Shown here piece by piece: positions 59,866 through 64,000 of a DNA stretch of 64,000 nucleotides. The number at the start of each line of letters is the position of its first letter. The first letter of the stretch is position 1. Both the position numbers and the translations under genes were made by a program. The stretch covers positions 125,822,582 to 125,886,581 of the forward strand of contig NC_082683.1 in NCBI RefSeq assembly GCF_949987515.2, in the 5' to 3' direction. The notes under the pieces are model-generated. The model was not told the origin of the DNA. It made no database searches and saw only the letters and a program-made list of their open reading frames with translations. Source of the DNA: Delphinus delphis. Lineage: Eukaryota > Chordata > Mammalia > Artiodactyla > Delphinidae.

Positions 59866-61600
59866 GTAAAAATATGGTCTAACCACACTGTGAACTGTAG
59901 CTCTTTTTCTTTTGGCAGTTACTAAATCTCATTTAGATCTATGGATCAGTTTACCTAAAAGGGTTTTAATTTGTTTTGTTTTTGTTTTCAACCTGTGGGA
60001 TTATTTACAGCCCATAATTACTTTTCACTCAGAGCATTGCATTAGACCCCTATGTGCTTTCGTTCCGTCTATAGTCTATCTGTCCCTGCCTTTTTATATA
60101 CTCACTGGTTGGTCAAGGCATTCTCCTCAGAATCTTTTCTACCCTTGGACAAAAATCTAATTCCTTAGTCCTGTATTTATTTAAGGTCGTCTTGATGATA
60201 TAGCCACAGTCAGCCTTTTCTTCACCAATCCATTACAACCTGTAGAGATGCAGTATACAGCTGTGTGTATACTTGGTGTATACCTACATTTATATTGATT
60301 TCAAAAAGTTATAGTGTTGAATTGGCACCCCTTTTATAAAACAGATTGTATTCTAAAAATTTTTAATATGCTTATTGGGAATTGCAGTATATTTTCCTAT
60401 AAGAGTGTTTATACATAGTGCCTTCTGTTCTCACACTAGCTCTTTAAAGTTTGTTTAACTCGTAATAGTCCTAAATTATAGGATTAATAGTAGTCAGGAC
60501 CTCACAGTTATAAGCAATAATTTCAGTGGGAAAATGAGTTAAATATTTCTCCGTAGAATAACAGTAACATCCCTTCCTGTTGTAGACCTGCAAACTGATA
60601 CAGGGTATTCCTCTGTACCTGTGCTCTTCCCTGCCCAGCAGCTATGGGGGTGGACATGTAAGGATTCATCCAGTTCCTAAACACTGATCACAACTCATGG
60701 GGCAGGGATGATCTGGAAAGACAAACCCGAGAGGAGGGTGGAAGTTTGAAAAGGGGCCCTGAAGTTGGTAAGAGGGAGTGAGGAGTAACTTTAGGAAGGG
60801 GCACACCCTTTCCTTCTTGCTTCTCTTCTTTTTCTCTTTATCTATCCTTCCCTTACATCCTTTTTTCCTTTTCTTTTCTGTCCCCGCTTCCTTCATATAC
60901 CCTTTCTGATTCCCCTCACCTTCCCGAAAGGAGAAGGCATTTTGTTGGGTATCCTGTGTCAATGGCAGGAAGGATGTTCCCCTATCCACCTTTATCCTAT
61001 ACCTCTGTATCCTCAACCTCAACCTTCTCTTTTTCCAATTTCCATCTTGCTTATCTTGACACCACAGATCCCCCAGTTAGAGTTACTTGGAGAGTAAGAT
61101 TAGACAGAGATTCCTGGACAGGAGTGAGATGGGGAAAGCCCAAGCCACAGTATAGTCTATAATGGAAGAAGAAAGAGAGATCCCGAGGGTACCTGACCAG
61201 GATAGCTATTTGTACATGAAGTATTGAATACACAAGTTCAGTGTATATAAACTGCTTGTATATGAAAATCAGAGAATTTAAATAGTAAACTTTCCAAGCA
61301 AATTTTCATGTTTTGCCTTACTTGTTTTTCTTTACTTATTTGGTACTGATAAATGTAACTAGCACTACTTACTGTCCATTGCCTGAAATGGAGCTTTGAG
61401 AAGGTCTGTGTAGTTTCTCCATTCTTAACTCTAAATTTTGATTAGCATCGCCCTCTGCTGTTCACTATTGATATTTATTGAAGAATCAAACTATTTCATT
61501 AAATTCTTCCAAGCAGTTTTTTCACCTTGTTTTTAAAAACGTCAGAATAAAACCTCTAGATTTCATAGGTAATATGCTGTTTATGGAAGCATGTAGATGT
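59866..61600. other. FIRRM intron 8, no exon found
   Basis: No continuation of the FIRRM frame recognised. Overlapping open frames at 60,666-61,162 are not supported by splice sites or family resemblance. Confidence 0.6.
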
Positions 61601-61604
61601 ATCA

Positions 61605-62030
61605 GTCCCTAAATTAGGTTCCTGAGGCTGCTATAACAAATTACCACAAATCAGGTGGCAAATTTGTTTGCTCACACTTCTAGAGGATAGAAGTCTGAAA
61701 TGTGTCAGCAGGGCCCTGTTCTCTTGAAGGCTCTAGGGGAGAGTCTGCTCCATGCCTTTCTTAGTTTCTGCTGTCACTGGCATTCCTTGGCTTGCAGCTG
61801 TATAACTTCAGTCTCCGCCACCATCATCACGTGGTGTCCTCTCCCTGTCTCTTCTTATCATCTTCCTAATAGGGACACCAGTCATGTTAGATTAAGGGCA
61901 CATCCTACTCCAGTATGACCTCATCTGAACTAATTGCGCCTACAATGTCCCTACTTCCAAATAAAGGTACTGGGGGTTAGGGCTTCACCCTGTCTTTTTA
62001 GGGGACACAGTTCAACCTGTGACAGCCTCT
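61605..62030. repeat. Degenerate interspersed repeat, family uncertain
   Basis: AGGTTCCTGAGGCTGCTATAACAAATTACC...GACACCAGTCATGTTAGATTAAGGGC...GGTACTGGGGGTTAGGGCTTCA...GACACAGTTCAACC follows a very common old mammalian repeat (probably an L1M 3' end). I am confident that it is repeated, not of its exact name. Confidence 0.7.
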
Positions 62031-62639
62031 AAAATTGATATTTATTCTCTCTTAAGTCTTGAACGTGGTTTCAAAATGAGATTGTTATATTAGACTTTGT
62101 AACAAGCTTTTTAGCTACAAATAATTTAGTTTTTCTATAAAGATAGGGAAATTTATTTGTAACACTCTTAGATATAAATTTCATTTGCACTGTAATTCCT
62201 ACTTTTGTTCGTAGAATGCTTACTGAAAGTTATATTCAGAAAATAAACTCATATTTTTATATGTATTGCCTACACTTAGATTCATTGCTCACTACCTTCA
62301 GATTTTATTGGTATTTTTCTTGTTTTATTTAAAGAAAGGAAGACTGAATACTCAATATTTTGAAACATTAAAAATGGTTTTCCTTGTTTATATCCCCACC
62401 CCCCCGTTTTTATTGGCATTGAGATGCAAACTTTCTGACTTAAACAGTTGAGTAAATCAAGGTGGGATAGTATTTGTGTTGTACACTTGCTTTTTGAAAA
62501 TGTGAAAATCAGCTCTAGATTTAAGTGGTATGCTATTTAGTAATGAAGTAAAACCAGAGTCTTCAACCAAATCTTATACAATTTCCTCTTGAATGAGAAA
62601 GAAAAATTTAAAATAGGTGAATATGATAAGTTGTGTGTC

Positions 62640-62790
62640 ACCATTTATTCATTTAATTCATTTACCAGCTATCTCCAGAGTCCTTACTGTGTGCCAGAAA
62701 ATGTGCTGGGTACTAAATCAGCCATATCTTTCTGCCTCCAATAACTTATAGTCTAGGTTGGGAGATAGTATAAGCAGGTAATTAGACTAG
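62640..62790 (+). repeat. L2-like relic
   Basis: TTCATTTACCAGCTATCTCCAGAGTCCTTACTGTGTGCCAGAAAATGTGCTGGG is typical L2/MIR text. Confidence 0.55.
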
Positions 62791-63294
62791 TGTGATCTTT
62801 GGAGAATTGCGGGTTGGCCTATGTGAGTAAAGGTAGGAACCCAATCATGAAGTCAATAACAGTTTCTTGTGATGTGACATCTAAGCTGAATAAAATTTCT
62901 TATTGAGTATCTTATAAGTATCTTAGATTCATTTTTAATCTCTGTCCTTTTAAACTTCCATAGCAGTGTATGAGAGAGTTCATAATTATCAAAGAGGTGA
63001 ATTTTCACCTAACTTACTCTGGCTGAGGAAAATTGACTATTTCCAAATATTTTTATAAAAGGTAAAAATGAAGGGTCATACTCAATTAGTGGATCATTCA
63101 ATTCCACTTTGATTGGTTTAATTAAGGTTTTGATATATTTTTGTAAAGAGATTGAACATACACAGTTAATAAAGTTATTTCATTTGAAATTATTCTCCAA
63201 ATTAAAGATAATAATGTATCTGTTTGACTTAATTTTAAGGTACTAATTTAAAGCTCTTTGGAGTATAGTGTGTATTACACATTTGGACGACATG

Positions 63295-63485
63295 ACAACC
63301 AATATTTATTAAGCTAAGTTGCCTAAGTGTCAGACACTATTTAAACCTCACAGTAACCTTAGTGTAAGCCACATTGCACCCTCATAGAGAGGCTTGGTAA
63401 CTTTCCCACGATCATGCAGATGTAGTGGTAAAGCCAGGATTTCAATCCAGGTAGGGTGACTCCACTGTCCTCTACATCCCCTGTA
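63295..63485 (-). repeat. MIR-like relic
   Basis: CAATATTTATTAAGC...GTCAGACACTATTTAAACCTCACAGTAACC...GTGGTAAAGCCAGGATTTCAATCCAGG fits an antisense MIR. Confidence 0.65.
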
Positions 63486-64000
63486 TACACATAGATATCT
63501 TGGCATTACCCAGTGTTTTATCAACTTACAAATGTAATACATGCTCAGAAAACCCTCACACATTACACAAATACCTAACATGGACCGTGAAATCCTACTT
63601 TAATCTGCTACAGAGAACCACAGGTAAGATTTCGATTTATTTTGGGAGGGTTAGGGAGGAAATATTAACACATAACACACATTTAAAAATAATAATAGGA
63701 TGATATTATACATATTGTTTTGCAGCATGAGTTTTTACTTAATCTGTCTTAGGGCTTTCTGTATTCATGAAGGTATATCTACCCAATTCCTTTTAATAGC
63801 TCTATGCTACTACATTTTGTGAATATACCTTGAATTTTTTTTTTAAATAATGAATCTCTATGTATTCATCATCCAATTTTATACCTTGAATTTATTTAAC
63901 CATTCTCCAGCTGATGGATACTGGATTTATTTCCATTTTCATTATATAAGAAAGATTGCATTGCATACCTGTGCTGGTATTTCTATAGGATATATTTCCA

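Noticed and set aside
60666..61162. Open frames of 118 and 68 codons on opposite strands in FIRRM intron 8
   Set aside because: Low-complexity Lys/Glu-rich or Ser-rich translations of a pyrimidine/purine-skewed segment, with no splice sites in register with FIRRM.

Overview
This is a gene-poor mammalian nuclear window, and the repeat content points to a cetacean, probably a toothed whale. At least 19 tRNA-derived SINE copies carry the CHR-type head (CTTCCCTGGTGG...CAGTGG) that is typical of cetaceans, hippos and ruminants. Several are the compact variant with a GCGGTACGCGGGCCTCTCAC core, which I associate with cetaceans. L1 copies of cetartiodactyl type are abundant. The species call rests on recognising these repeats, not on a database search.

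Layout. Positions 1-42,900 contain no functional protein gene that I can support. They hold a 3'-UTR-like segment (about 110-545), a broken processed copy of 14-3-3 theta (YWHAQ) whose 3' UTR is interrupted by a Tigger-type DNA transposon (3,132-4,956), a degenerate near-full-length L1 (about 11,345-17,215) nested in an older L1, many SINEs, L1M/L2/MIR relics, a long hairpin (7,363-7,526) and an inverted duplication (38,983-39,234 against 39,897-40,134). The right third holds two real genes that diverge from a shared GC-rich promoter at about 45.5-46.1 kb. METTL18 runs on the minus strand with an intact single-exon CDS at 42,979-44,100. FIRRM (C1orf112) runs on the plus strand, with its first eight coding exons between 45,839 and 59,865 and the rest beyond the window.

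The two genes do unrelated jobs. METTL18 is a histidine methyltransferase that modifies ribosomal protein RPL3. FIRRM is the partner of FIGNL1 in RAD51 turnover, crossover control and crosslink repair. They are linked only by the promoter. The head-to-head arrangement matches human 1q24.2, so the 43 kb to the left should correspond to the interval toward the selectin cluster.

The eight FIRRM exons join into one frame of exactly 876 nt (292 codons). Intron 1 is a minor-spliceosome AT-AC intron: /ATATCCTT at the donor, TCCTTAAT at the branch site and AC/ at the acceptor. Eight of nine SINEs inside FIRRM lie antisense to it. I found no evidence for a new biological system. The most interesting items are the U12 intron, the inverted duplication, the hairpin and the nested retrocopy/transposon structure.
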